From Scatosoma sp045577595 (GTDB taxonomy: Bacteria; Bacillota; Clostridia; Christensenellales; Borkfalkiaceae), in assembly GCA_045577595.1 (NCBI GenBank), contig JAZNIR010000004.1:1-14414 (forward strand): 14,414 nt of DNA, in the 5' to 3' direction. Positions within the stretch are counted from its first letter, which is position 1. Each line of letters starts with the position of its first letter. Below are positions 1 to 7,904 of this stretch, piece after piece. A model generated the notes under the pieces. It was not told the origin of the DNA, did no database searches, and saw only the letters and a program-made list of their open reading frames with translations. The position numbers and the translations under genes were made by a program.

Positions 1-55
1 AAAAAAGAGGGAAAAAAGCGGGGGGGGCAAAAAACTTAAGCACATTCTTTTTTTT
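1..55. other. Low-complexity gap past the AraC-family gene
   Basis: This short stretch holds A-runs, a run of eight G (20-27) flanked by C and A-runs, and a ten-base T-run ending near 57. It lies just past the stop of the minus-strand regulator. I looked for a GC-rich hairpin followed by T on the minus strand and found only a CTTAAG palindrome and homopolymers, so I do not call a terminator. Confidence 0.4.
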
Positions 56-853
56 TTATCGGATTTTGCTGGTTTCGTATTTACGATAGTGCATAGGGGA
101 AAGATGTTCTTTTTGTTTGAAAATCAAGCCGAAGTAATTAGGGGAAGAAAATCCGCATTCTTCGGAAATTTGATTGACGCTTTTTTGCGTGCCGACAAGC
201 AGTTCTTTGGCTTTGGTAAGACGGACGTTTAAAAGGAAATCAATCGGCGAGCTGTTGGTGTATTTTTTAAAGTTGTAAATCAGCGTCGCTTTGGAAACGA
301 AAAAGTTTTCGGCTATGGACGAGAGCGTATGCGGTTGCGAGTACGTTGCGTGCAAGTAGTTGATAACTTTTAAAACGAGCGGTGGCATAGGCGTTTCGAA
401 AGAAACGGACGAAACGGACGAATTTTTGTCCGTTTGCCAAATGAGCCATACGAGATAGGAAAACAACGCTTTTAATATGTATTCGCTGTGTTTTTCTTTG
501 CGTTGCACTTGTTCCGCTTGCTCGATTAAACGGGCGAATTCTTCGTTTTGCCGTTCGCTCGGTTTGATAATTTGTAAGGTTTTTTGTTTAAGCACGTCCG
601 CTTGAAAGGGGTCTAAATAAGCGGAAACGACGTTTACGTTGTGCCGTTCGAACGGCCCGCCTTCCGTTTTGTGCATAACGTGCGGGGGGATTACGACGAT
701 ACAAGGGGATTGAATGTCGTATAAGGCGTTCGTTAAAAAGAAAGTGCGCGAACCTTTGGATAAATAATATATTTCGTAGTGCGCGTGAGAATGTAATTCG
801 TGCATCGACCATTCTTCCGTGCAAACGGATTTGTCCACTTCGATAAATTCCAT
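56..853 (-). CDS. AraC-family transcriptional regulator of the hexuronate genes
   Basis: This 265-residue protein has the standard AraC layout. The N-terminal cupin sensor (about 10-90) carries H21, H23, E27, H58 and H61 in cupin-like positions (HSHAHYE and PPHVMH). A helical linker follows, then a C-terminal double helix-turn-helix (about 160-262) with helix pairs near 176-198 and 225-247; GFSSPNYF and SPMHYRK are the hallmark second-HTH residues. Such proteins bind a sugar or sugar acid in the cupin and activate or repress adjacent promoters. The gene is divergent from uxaB across 129 bp, so it probably senses a uronate or pathway intermediate and controls uxaB onward and perhaps itself. 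The family is certain; the ligand (galacturonate, tagaturonate or KDG) is inference. The Shine-Dalgarno site is weak (GGGACGAAG upstream of ATG). Confidence 0.9.
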   Translation of the reverse strand: MEFIEVDKSVCTEEWSMHELHSHAHYEIYYLSKGSRTFFLTNALYDIQSPCIVVIPPHVMHKTEGGPFERHNVNVVSAYLDPFQADVLKQKTLQIIKPSERQNEEFARLIEQAEQVQRKEKHSEYILKALFSYLVWLIWQTDKNSSVSSVSFETPMPPLVLKVINYLHATYSQPHTLSSIAENFFVSKATLIYNFKKYTNSSPIDFLLNVRLTKAKELLVGTQKSVNQISEECGFSSPNYFGLIFKQKEHLSPMHYRKYETSKIR

Positions 854-897
854 AAATCTTCGTCCCTATAATTCTAAAATATATGTAAATTATGAAA

Positions 898-926
898 ATA
901 TTAGCATTTTTTATATTGAATGTCAA
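898..926 (-). promoter_or_regulatory. Promoter of the AraC-family regulator
   Basis: On the minus strand TTGACA (plus 921-926) and TAATAT (plus 898-903) are 17 bp apart, and TGC directly precedes the -10 (extended -10). The predicted start lies about 40 bp before the ATG at 853. Its -35 abuts and shares one base with the -35 of the opposite promoter. Confidence 0.75.
916..926. promoter_or_regulatory. Inverted repeat TTGA-ATG-TCAA between divergent promoters
   Basis: TTGA (916-919) and TCAA (923-926) form a short inverted repeat around ATG. It comprises the -35 hexamers of both divergent promoters, and flanking TATA and GTATAA extend the symmetry imperfectly. It could be an operator for the AraC-family regulator, or simply the consequence of two back-to-back -35 boxes. 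Confidence 0.4.
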
Positions 927-944
927 GTATAAATGTGTTAAAAT
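916..944 (+). promoter_or_regulatory. Promoter of the uxaBAC operon
   Basis: TTGAAT (916-921) and TAAAAT (939-944) are separated by 17 bp, and TGT before the -10 gives an extended -10. The predicted start is near 951. The uxaB Shine-Dalgarno GGAG (973-976) lies 6 bases before the ATG at 983. The -35 deviates from consensus, as expected for an activator-dependent promoter. Confidence 0.75.
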
Positions 945-982
945 ATTAAAAAATAAATAATTTTGCAAAAAAGGAGAATGTT

Positions 983-2359
983 ATGGTTAAAATTTTGCAA
1001 TACGGCGAAGGGAATTTTTTAAGAACGTTCGTGGACGCGTACTTCGATACGCTCAACAAGGAAGGCGTGGGGGAATACGAAGTGCATATCGTAAAGCCGA
1101 TTACTTTCGGTACGTTGGAACGTTTTGCCAAACAAAATAATAAATATCATATCGTTTTACGGGGAGTAAAAGACGGCAAAGACGTGGAAAACGTGTATGC
1201 GATTGATTCTTTGGCGCAAACTATCGACCCGTTTATAAATGCAGACGCTTATTACGCGCTTGCAAAAGATAAAGATTTGAAAATTATCGTTTCGAATACG
1301 ACGGAAGCGGGCATTTGCTTTAACGACGCGGACGAATTCGACGGTTTTGAAAAGATTACGTACCCCGCTAAACTTACCAAGTTTTTACTCGAAAGATTTA
1401 ACGCGGGCGAAAGCGGTGTGTATTTAATGCCCGTCGAACTTATCGACAACAACGCGGACGAGCTGAAAAAATGCGTAGACAAATATATTGCGCTTTGGAA
1501 TTTACCGAAAGAATTTAAGGAATGGAACGACACGCAAAACTTCTATTGCAATACGCTTGTGGACAGAATCGTTTCGGGATATCCGCGCGACGAACAAACG
1601 AAAGCGCATTTGGAAAACCTTATCGGCGAAAAGGACGAACTCGTATCCGTTGGCGAACCGTTCGGGCTTTGGGCAGTGGAAAAGAAAGGGAATATCCAAG
1701 AATATATCAAAGACGGCGTGCACAATATCGAAGTGGTGCTCACGAACGATATTAAATATTATAAAAAGAGAAAGGTGCGCGTACTCAACGGTAGCCATAC
1801 CAATCTCGTGCCGACGGGCTTGATGCTTGGCGCGGAAACGGTGTACGACTGTATGAAAGACGAAAAGCTTTGCGCGTTTGTGGAAAGCACGTTGACGAAT
1901 GAAATCAATCCGTTCGTTTCGGACAATCTTGCGGAAACGACGGTGTTTGCAGAAAGTATTAAGAGCAGATTTTTAAACCCGTATCTCAATCACCAACTTA
2001 CGAGCATTGCCCTTAATTCCATTTCCAAATGGCGTGCGCGGGTGTTGCCCAGCTTTAAAGATTATTACAAGGCAAACGGCAAACTGCCCGTAAATCTTAC
2101 GATTGGTTTTTCCTATTTAATGGCGTTGTATGCTGGGGTACAAAAGAAAGAAAACGGATATTTCGTGCAACTGAAAAACCGCGAAATCGAATTGAAAGAC
2201 GATTTGCCGTATTTGGAATATTTTGCAAATAAAAACTCTATCGGCGCGTTTATGGCAAACGAAGAAATTTGGGGCGAAGATTTAACCAAGTACGTTGGTT
2301 TTTACGATAAAGTAACGGAAAACGTGGAAAAAATCAAAAAAGGAATTAGTTTAATATGA
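983..2359 (+). CDS. uxaB: Tagaturonate reductase (altronate oxidoreductase)
   Basis: This cytoplasmic NAD(H)-dependent enzyme interconverts D-tagaturonate and D-altronate, the second step of galacturonate breakdown. At 458 residues it fits the family (E. coli UxaB is about 480). It opens with the UxaB-type nucleotide-binding stretch ILQYGEGNFLR (4-14). SNTTEAGI (104-111) is typical of the subgroup. The catalytic signature KxxxxNxxH of the polyol-specific long-chain dehydrogenase (mannitol dehydrogenase) family is intact as K264, N269 and H272. The start is fixed by GGAG at 973-976. Its stop overlaps the uxaA start by ATGA. Fructuronate reductase is a close relative, but the adjacent altronate dehydratase makes tagaturonate the better substrate call. 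Confidence 0.93.
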   Translation: MVKILQYGEGNFLRTFVDAYFDTLNKEGVGEYEVHIVKPITFGTLERFAKQNNKYHIVLRGVKDGKDVENVYAIDSLAQTIDPFINADAYYALAKDKDLKIIVSNTTEAGICFNDADEFDGFEKITYPAKLTKFLLERFNAGESGVYLMPVELIDNNADELKKCVDKYIALWNLPKEFKEWNDTQNFYCNTLVDRIVSGYPRDEQTKAHLENLIGEKDELVSVGEPFGLWAVEKKGNIQEYIKDGVHNIEVVLTNDIKYYKKRKVRVLNGSHTNLVPTGLMLGAETVYDCMKDEKLCAFVESTLTNEINPFVSDNLAETTVFAESIKSRFLNPYLNHQLTSIALNSISKWRARVLPSFKDYYKANGKLPVNLTIGFSYLMALYAGVQKKENGYFVQLKNREIELKDDLPYLEYFANKNSIGAFMANEEIWGEDLTKYVGFYDKVTENVEKIKKGISLI

Positions 2360-3759
2360 GCCGTAAAGTAGTTATCAACGAAAAGGATAACGTCGGCGTT
2401 TCGTTGGACGGACACGACGATATTCCCGCAGGGCATAAATACGCGCTTTGCGATATAAAACAAGGCGAATACGTAATTAAGTACGGGGAAATTATCGGTA
2501 AAGCGACGGTGGATATTCCAGCGGGAACATGGGTGCACACGCACAACGTAAAATCGCATTTGGACGAAAGCGTGGCGTACACGTACGCGTTTAACGCGGT
2601 AAAATTCGAAAAGGGCAAAGCGACCTTTCAAGGTTTTAAACGCGCCAAAGGCAGAGCGGGTGTGCGCAACGAAATTTATATCATTCCTACGGTGGGGTGC
2701 GTCAACAACGTATGTTTGCGTTTGCAAAAGGAAGCGCAAACGTTGGTGTCGGGCACGCTCGACGGCGTGTACGCGCTTACGCATCAGTTCGGTTGCTCGC
2801 AACTTGGCGAAGACAACGAAAATATCAAAAAATTGCTTTGCGCCATCGCGTTAAATCCCAACGCAAGTTTCGTGTTGTTCGTAGGGCTTGGTTGCGAAAA
2901 CAACGGTATGGACGGGATTAAGGAATATTTAAAGCCGTATAATCGGGATAATATCGAATATTTCAACTGCCAAGACGTGGAAGACGAGCACGAATACGGT
3001 ATGGCGATTTTACGTCGGTTTGCGGAAAAAGCGAAAACCTATTCTCGCGAAGAAGTGGATTTTTCCGAGCTTTGTATCGGTCTTAAATGCGGTGGTAGCG
3101 ACGGATATTCGGGGTTGACGGCAAACCCGCTCGTGGGAAAAATCACCGATAAAACGGTGTCGCTCGGCGGGAGCGCAATCTTGACGGAAGTGCCTGAAAT
3201 GTTCGGAGCGGAACAACTGCTGATGAATAAGTGTAAAACGCAAGAAATTTTCGAAAAATACAAAAAAATGATAGAAGATTTCAAGGCGTATTATACGAAA
3301 CAAGGCTTTCCCGTTTACGAAAATCCCAGTCCTGGAAACAAGAAAGGCGGGATTACGACGTTGGAAGAAAAATCGCTGGGTTGTATCGAAAAAGCGGGAA
3401 CGAGCGAAATCGTCGACGTACTCGATTACGGCGAACTTGTAAAAGAGAAAGGGGTGTCGACGTTGAACGCACCCGGAAACGATTTAATCGCGGCGACGGC
3501 GCTTGCGGCAAGCGGTTGTCAAATCGTTTTGTTTACGACGGGTAGGGGAACGCCTTTTTCGACGTTCGTACCGACGATGAAAATTGGCACGAACGACAGA
3601 ATTTCGGCGCATAAAAATAATTGGATAGATTTTAACGCGTACGGTATGGATGCGGTCGGTCTGTTTGATTTGCTTGTAAAAACGGCAAACGGCGAGTACG
3701 TTTGCAAGAGCGAAGACGTACGGGAAATTGCATTTTATAAAACGGGAGTAACGTTATGA
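2356..3759 (+). CDS. uxaA: Altronate dehydratase
   Basis: The enzyme dehydrates D-altronate to 2-keto-3-deoxygluconate (KDG). The 467-residue protein shows both parts of the full-length family. The N-terminal SAF domain (about 11-78) ends in WVHTHNV (59-65). The large UxaA/GarD catalytic domain starts near 93 (GFKRAKGRAGVRN). Within it are HQFGCSQLGED (143-153), GLGCENN (177-183), CGGSDGYSG followed by TANP, and a C-terminal NAPGNDLIAATALAASG block. Cysteines C147 and C180 are candidate ligands for the iron known in this family. It is slightly shorter than E. coli UxaA (about 495). It overlaps uxaB and uxaC by four bases at each end, indicating translational coupling. Confidence 0.95.
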   Translation: MSRKVVINEKDNVGVSLDGHDDIPAGHKYALCDIKQGEYVIKYGEIIGKATVDIPAGTWVHTHNVKSHLDESVAYTYAFNAVKFEKGKATFQGFKRAKGRAGVRNEIYIIPTVGCVNNVCLRLQKEAQTLVSGTLDGVYALTHQFGCSQLGEDNENIKKLLCAIALNPNASFVLFVGLGCENNGMDGIKEYLKPYNRDNIEYFNCQDVEDEHEYGMAILRRFAEKAKTYSREEVDFSELCIGLKCGGSDGYSGLTANPLVGKITDKTVSLGGSAILTEVPEMFGAEQLLMNKCKTQEIFEKYKKMIEDFKAYYTKQGFPVYENPSPGNKKGGITTLEEKSLGCIEKAGTSEIVDVLDYGELVKEKGVSTLNAPGNDLIAATALAASGCQIVLFTTGRGTPFSTFVPTMKIGTNDRISAHKNNWIDFNAYGMDAVGLFDLLVKTANGEYVCKSEDVREIAFYKTGVTL

Positions 3760-5138
3760 GTTATATTAAAGAAAATTTTTTATTGACGAATAAAACGGCG
3801 GAAAAGTTGTATTTTAACTACGCCAAAGATATGCCGATTTTCGATTATCACTGCCATTTGCCCGAAAAGCAAATTTTAGAAAACAAACCGTTTAACGACG
3901 TGTTTGAAATTTGGCTTGCAGGCGACCATTATAAATGGCGTTTGATGAGAAATTACGGGGTAAACGAAGAATACATCACGGGCAAATCGACGAGCAATAA
4001 AGAAAAGTTCGTAACCTATTGTCGCGTGCTTGGCACGGCGTTTGGCAATCCTTTGTATCATTGGTCGCAAGTGGAACTTAAAGAATTTTTCAACTGCGAA
4101 ATCGAAATCAACGAAGAAAACGCGGAGCTTATTTGGGATTGGTGCAACGAATATATCCGTTTAAACGGGATTACCCCGCAAAAGCTGATTGAGCAGTCGA
4201 ACGTTACGCATTTGTTTACGACGAACGAGATTTTCGACGATTTATCCACGTTTACGGAAATTGCGAAAAAGGATTATAAATTCAAAGTAATCCCCGCTTT
4301 CCGCGCGGATAAGATTATGAATATCGAAGCGGAAAAATACAACGAGTTTATCGCAAAGCTCGGGGAAATCAACACGCTTGACGAATTGGAAGAAAAAATC
4401 GAAGAACGGTTAAAAGCGTTTATAGCGGTGGGTACGACGGCGGCGGACGTGGCGCTTCAAAGCGTTTACAAAATCAGTGAAAAAGCGGACGCGGAAAAGG
4501 TGTTTGCGACACGCAGAAAAGGGGAAAGCGTTACGGAAGAAGAAAGCGAAATCTTCAAAGGATATTTCACCTATTTCTTGTTTAAATTGTACGCTAAATA
4601 CAATATCGCCACCGAATTGCACGTGGGCGCAATGCGGAATAACAACGGCGTGATGATGGAAAAACTCGGCTTGGATACGGGTTACGACAGCATTGCGGAA
4701 GATAATTCTATTAAATATATGTCGCGTTTGTTCGACCGTTTAAACAACGAAAACAGCTTGCCTAAAACCATCGTTTTCAATCTCAATCCGAAGATGAACT
4801 CGGAAATTATGACGCTAATCGGTTGTTTCCAAAGCGACGAAGCGAAGGGAAAGATGCAATACGGTCCCGCTTGGTGGTTTTTAGATAACAAAGTGGGAAT
4901 GGAAAAACATTTGGAAGATTTAACGGCAACGGGACATATCGGCGCGTTCGTCGGTATGCTTACGGACAGTCGTTCGCTTCTTTCCTATCCCCGTCATCAT
5001 TATTTCAGAAGAATTTTGTGCAACTATTTCGGCGGTATGATGGAACGCGGTGAAATGACGACGGACGAAAAACTCGTCGGCAAAGTCGTGCAAGACGTAT
5101 GTTATAATAACGCAATCGAATATTTAAGAATGAAATAA
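3756..5138 (+). CDS. uxaC: Uronate isomerase (glucuronate/galacturonate isomerase)
   Basis: The enzyme isomerises D-galacturonate to D-tagaturonate (and glucuronate to fructuronate), the entry step of the pathway. It is an amidohydrolase-superfamily metal enzyme of 460 residues (E. coli UxaC is 470). The metal-binding HxH is at H32 and H34 in FDYHCHLPEKQI. LAGDHYKWRLMRNYGV follows at about 54, and the C-terminal TDSRSLLSYPRHHYFRRILC block is the family hallmark. The ATG overlaps the uxaA stop (ATGA). With UxaB and UxaA it forms a complete galacturonate-to-KDG module. No mannonate dehydratase is nearby, so the glucuronate branch is not supported here. Confidence 0.96.
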   Translation: MSYIKENFLLTNKTAEKLYFNYAKDMPIFDYHCHLPEKQILENKPFNDVFEIWLAGDHYKWRLMRNYGVNEEYITGKSTSNKEKFVTYCRVLGTAFGNPLYHWSQVELKEFFNCEIEINEENAELIWDWCNEYIRLNGITPQKLIEQSNVTHLFTTNEIFDDLSTFTEIAKKDYKFKVIPAFRADKIMNIEAEKYNEFIAKLGEINTLDELEEKIEERLKAFIAVGTTAADVALQSVYKISEKADAEKVFATRRKGESVTEEESEIFKGYFTYFLFKLYAKYNIATELHVGAMRNNNGVMMEKLGLDTGYDSIAEDNSIKYMSRLFDRLNNENSLPKTIVFNLNPKMNSEIMTLIGCFQSDEAKGKMQYGPAWWFLDNKVGMEKHLEDLTATGHIGAFVGMLTDSRSLLSYPRHHYFRRILCNYFGGMMERGEMTTDEKLVGKVVQDVCYNNAIEYLRMK

Positions 5139-5157
5139 ACGGGTGTAAGGAATAGAT

Positions 5158-6045
5158 ATGAACGGAAAAGTAAAACAGCTGTTTGGAGATATTTTATGTG
5201 CGATTCTTGCGGGTGTCATTGTGGGTTTTGCATATTATTATTTCCAAAACAGCAACGGATTCGCGCCTGGTGGCGTAGGCGGTTTGGCAACCATCACTTA
5301 TCATTTCGTGGGGAATTTTATCGGCGAAAGCTTGTCGTGGGCGGTGCTTATGCTCGCTTTCAATATCCCTATTTTCGTGCTCGTCAGCATTTTCGTGAAT
5401 CGTAGATTGGGATTTATACTCATCTTATATATGTCCGTACAATCGCTTTCGGCGGTGGGTTTTGAAGCGTTGCATTGGAAGCCGTACAGCCTTGCAAACA
5501 ACGGCGAAGATTTTGAAATCGTGTTCGCTTGTATTGCAACGGGTGTGATTTCGGGCATCGGTTTTTCGTTTATGCTCCGCCGTTTCGGCGCAAGTGGCGG
5601 TACGTACGCCATTTCCGCGCTGATTAAAAAAGCGCGCCCCGCTACGAATATTGCCTACGTGTCCTTTTGTATGGACGCAAGCGTCGTCGGGATTGCTTTT
5701 TTCGTGTACGGAATGAAGATTACGCCCGTAATTTGTACCCTTTTAAACTTGTTTATTGCTAACATCGTGGTAGACTACGCTTTGTCAGGGATAAAGAACG
5801 GTTATAAATTCGAAATTGTAACGGATAAGCCAGACGAACTTTCGCAAGAACTTATCGAAAAATTGAAACACGGCGTTACGGAAATCCGCGTGCAAGGTAT
5901 GTATTCGCATTCGGAAAAATATATGCTCGTTTGTATCATTCGCAAAAAGCAACTTGGCGAAATGATGAAAATTATCAAACGCTATGCAGGTTCTTTTGCA
6001 AGCTTTGCAAAAGTGAACGAAGTGTTCGGGCGGTTTAAGCCGTAA
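5158..6045 (+). CDS. YitT-family membrane protein (YitT_membrane plus DUF2179)
   Basis: This 295-residue integral membrane protein has hydrophobic segments near residues 10-30, 52-78, 83-105, 122-140, 163-180 and 183-205, then a soluble C-terminal domain (about 215-292). GASGGTYAIS (about 143-152) matches the YitT signature, and the C-terminal part (GMYSHSEKYMLVCIIRKKQ) matches DUF2179. The molecular function of the family is not established. The gene follows uxaC by 19 bp with AAGGAA as ribosome site and is clearly in the same transcription unit. Because no known hexuronate carrier is in the cluster, transport or sensing of a uronate is a possible role, but that is inference from position only. 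A terminator-like hairpin follows. Confidence 0.85.
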   Translation: MNGKVKQLFGDILCAILAGVIVGFAYYYFQNSNGFAPGGVGGLATITYHFVGNFIGESLSWAVLMLAFNIPIFVLVSIFVNRRLGFILILYMSVQSLSAVGFEALHWKPYSLANNGEDFEIVFACIATGVISGIGFSFMLRRFGASGGTYAISALIKKARPATNIAYVSFCMDASVVGIAFFVYGMKITPVICTLLNLFIANIVVDYALSGIKNGYKFEIVTDKPDELSQELIEKLKHGVTEIRVQGMYSHSEKYMLVCIIRKKQLGEMMKIIKRYAGSFASFAKVNEVFGRFKP

Positions 6046-6069
6046 CGGAAAGCACTTAATCAATTAGGC

Positions 6070-6105
6070 TATCAGCGGAAATATCCTTCAAGTTCCCGCT
6101 TGATA
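6070..6105 (+). other. Stem-loop A in the yitT-eda gap
   Basis: TATCA (6070-6074) pairs with TGATA (6101-6105), and GCGGAA (6075-6080) pairs with TTCCCGC (6093-6099) with a one-base C bulge and a T bulge at 6100. The 12-base apical loop contains CTTCAAG (6086-6092), complementary to CTTGAAG (6149-6155) in the following hairpin. It could be part of a leader RNA or attenuator; no known riboswitch consensus was recognised. Confidence 0.5.
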
Positions 6106-6107
6106 AC

Positions 6108-6168
6108 GACAACTTCATTCGGCGTGCGTAAGACGCCCTTGCGTGCGCCTTGAAGTGTCAGTTTTTAA
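6108..6168 (+). terminator. Intrinsic terminator or attenuator before eda
   Basis: GGCGTGCGTAAG (6121-6132) pairs with CTTGCGTGCGCC (6138-6149) around a five-base loop, with three G-T wobbles. An outer stem pairs ACTTCA (6112-6117) with TGAAGT (6151-6156) and GAC (6108-6110) with GTC (6157-6159). Five T follow (6162-6166), the intrinsic terminator layout. No convincing promoter lies between it and eda, so eda and kdgK probably depend on readthrough. Confidence 0.65.
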
Positions 6169-6195
6169 TAAAAATGCAATATAAGGAGAATAATT

Positions 6196-6756
6196 ATGGA
6201 TAGAAAAATACCCGTAGTGGTGATTAAAGAACTGTCCGAAACGGACAAAATTTTAACGGCGCTGAAAAACGACGGCATTATGTGCGCGGAAATTACCTTC
6301 CGTACGGCTTGCGCGGCGGAAGCGATTGCGTACGCAGTGGAAAATTATCCCGATATGAATATCGGCGCGGGCACGGTTATCAACGCCGAACAATGCGAAA
6401 AAGCGCTTGCGGCAGGCGCGAAATTTATCGTTTCGCCCGGTCTTTCGGTGTCGGTTGCGAAAATTTGCAAACTTCGTGGCGTGCCGTATTATCCCGGTTG
6501 CGTAACGCCTACGGAAATTATGCAAGCGTTGGAACTTGGCATCGAAATCGTAAAATTCTTCCCCGCAAACGTGTACGGCGGTTTGAAAGCAATGAAAGCG
6601 CTTGCAGGGCCTTTCCCGCAAATCAAATTTATTCCTACGGGCGGGGTAGACAGCAGTAATTTGGACGAATATCTCGCTTGGGAAAAAATCTACGCGGTAG
6701 GCGGTTCGTTCTACGTAAAAGACGCGCTTGCGAAAATGGAAACCGAAAAGAAATAA
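6196..6756 (+). CDS. eda: KDPG aldolase (2-keto-3-deoxy-6-phosphogluconate aldolase)
   Basis: This cytoplasmic class I aldolase splits KDPG into pyruvate and glyceraldehyde-3-phosphate, the last step of the uronate route. All active-site blocks are present: EITFRT (32-37, catalytic E32), GAGTV (57-61), SPG (80-82), PGCVTPTEI (100-108), VKFFPA (119-124, Schiff-base K120), PTGGV (147-151) and GGSFY near 169. At 186 residues it is shorter than typical Eda (about 205-215): translation starts at IPVVVI without the usual first helix. A stop in frame upstream (6169-6171) and the AAGGAG site at 6183-6188 support this start. It could also act on related 2-keto-3-deoxy acids. kdgK follows 43 bp later. 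Confidence 0.93.
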   Translation: MDRKIPVVVIKELSETDKILTALKNDGIMCAEITFRTACAAEAIAYAVENYPDMNIGAGTVINAEQCEKALAAGAKFIVSPGLSVSVAKICKLRGVPYYPGCVTPTEIMQALELGIEIVKFFPANVYGGLKAMKALAGPFPQIKFIPTGGVDSSNLDEYLAWEKIYAVGGSFYVKDALAKMETEKK

Positions 6757-6799
6757 AGAAGGGATTGATAAAAAAAATAAAAAAAGAGGTATATAAACA

Positions 6800-7822
6800 A
6801 TGAAAAAGGTAATCACATTTGGCGAATTGATGTTAAGACTTGCACCTGAAAACTATTTGCGTTTCGTGCAAAACGAAAAGTACGAAGCAACGTTCGGCGG
6901 TGCGGAAGCAAACGTGGCGGTGTCGCTTGCAAATTACGGCGTGGACGTGGCGTTCGTGTCCAAACTTCCTGCGCACGAAATCGGACAAAGCGCGGTAAAT
7001 TCGTTGCGTAAATTTGGCGTAGACACGTCGAAAATCGTTCGCGGTGGCGATAGAGTGGGGATTTATTACTGTGAAAAAGGCGCAAGCCAACGCCCCAGCA
7101 AAGTTATTTACGACCGCGCGTATTCGTCGATTGCTATGGCGAAGAAAGGGGATTTCGATTGGGACGCTATTTTCGACGGCGTGGAATGGTTCCACTTTAC
7201 GGGTATTACGCCGGCTCTTTCGGACGACGTGGCGGAAATTTGCGTAGAAGCTTGTAAAAAAGCGAAAGAAAAAAACATCACGATTTCTTGCGATTTGAAC
7301 TTCCGTAAAAAGCTTTGGAGCAAAGAAAAAGCGGGACAAGTGATGAGCGTGCTTTGCGAATATATTGATTACTGTATCGCCAACGAAGAAGACGCGAAAG
7401 ACGTGTTTGGTATCGAAGCGGACAACACGGATATTTACGGCGGAAAATTGGATAGAAACGGCTATATTTCCGTTGCGAAAAAACTTACCGACAGATTTAA
7501 TTTCAAAGGCGTAGCAATTACGTTGCGCGAAAGCAAGAGCGCAAACGACAACGATTGGTCGGGTATGCTTTATACGGACGGCGAAGCGTATTTCTCGAAG
7601 AAATATTCTATGCATATCGTCGACCGCGTAGGCGGTGGCGACAGCTTTGGCGGTGGATTGATTTATTCGCTTGTTAACGGTTTCGACGCGCAAAAGGCGA
7701 TTGAGTTTGCGGTGGCTGCAAGCTGTTTGAAACATTCGATTGAAGGGGACTATAATATGGTTTCCGTTGCAGAAGTGCAAAATCTTGCGGGTGGCGACGC
7801 AAGCGGACGCGTACAAAGATAA
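6800..7822 (+). CDS. kdgK: 2-keto-3-deoxygluconate kinase (PfkB family)
   Basis: The enzyme phosphorylates KDG with ATP to give KDPG, linking UxaA to the aldolase encoded just upstream. The 340-residue ribokinase/PfkB protein has ITFGELMLRL at the N-terminus, the substrate-binding GGAEANVAVSLANYG (33-47), CDLNFRKKLW (164-173) and the ATP-site signature DRVGGGDSFGGG (275-286). D281 is the predicted catalytic base. GGGD replaces the more general GAGD, as in many KDG kinases. The ribosome site is AGAGG before 6790. A bidirectional terminator follows (7852-7888). A generic sugar kinase is the alternative, but the cluster makes KDG the clear substrate. Confidence 0.93.
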   Translation: MKKVITFGELMLRLAPENYLRFVQNEKYEATFGGAEANVAVSLANYGVDVAFVSKLPAHEIGQSAVNSLRKFGVDTSKIVRGGDRVGIYYCEKGASQRPSKVIYDRAYSSIAMAKKGDFDWDAIFDGVEWFHFTGITPALSDDVAEICVEACKKAKEKNITISCDLNFRKKLWSKEKAGQVMSVLCEYIDYCIANEEDAKDVFGIEADNTDIYGGKLDRNGYISVAKKLTDRFNFKGVAITLRESKSANDNDWSGMLYTDGEAYFSKKYSMHIVDRVGGGDSFGGGLIYSLVNGFDAQKAIEFAVAASCLKHSIEGDYNMVSVAEVQNLAGGDASGRVQR

Positions 7823-7851
7823 AGACGCGAATAATATTTTATAAAAAAATA

Positions 7852-7888
7852 AAAAACAGCGAAAGCCGTGCAGGCGTTCGCTGTTTTT
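7852..7888. terminator. Bidirectional terminator between kdgK and the ferritin-like gene
   Basis: AAAAACAGCGAA (7852-7863) pairs with TTCGCTGTTTTT (7877-7888), and an inner GCC/GGC extends the stem around GTGCA. The A-run on one side and T-run on the other let it stop transcription from both convergent genes. Confidence 0.92.
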
Positions 7889-7904
7889 GCTTAAAATTTA
7901 AAAA

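Noticed and set aside
1..55. Terminator for the AraC-family gene
   Set aside because: There are T-runs on the minus strand, but no GC-bearing stem precedes them; only homopolymer runs and a 6-base palindrome are visible.
2302..2802. 166-codon frame antisense to uxaB/uxaA
   Set aside because: It crosses the junction of two certain genes and shows no family motif.
6253..6816. 187-codon frame antisense to eda
   Set aside because: A shadow of the aldolase gene with no recognisable domain and no Shine-Dalgarno site.
6833..7816. 327-codon frame antisense to kdgK
   Set aside because: It covers almost the whole of a clear PfkB kinase gene, has no ribosome site or family motifs, and is rich in R, F and H as expected for the shadow of this codon bias.
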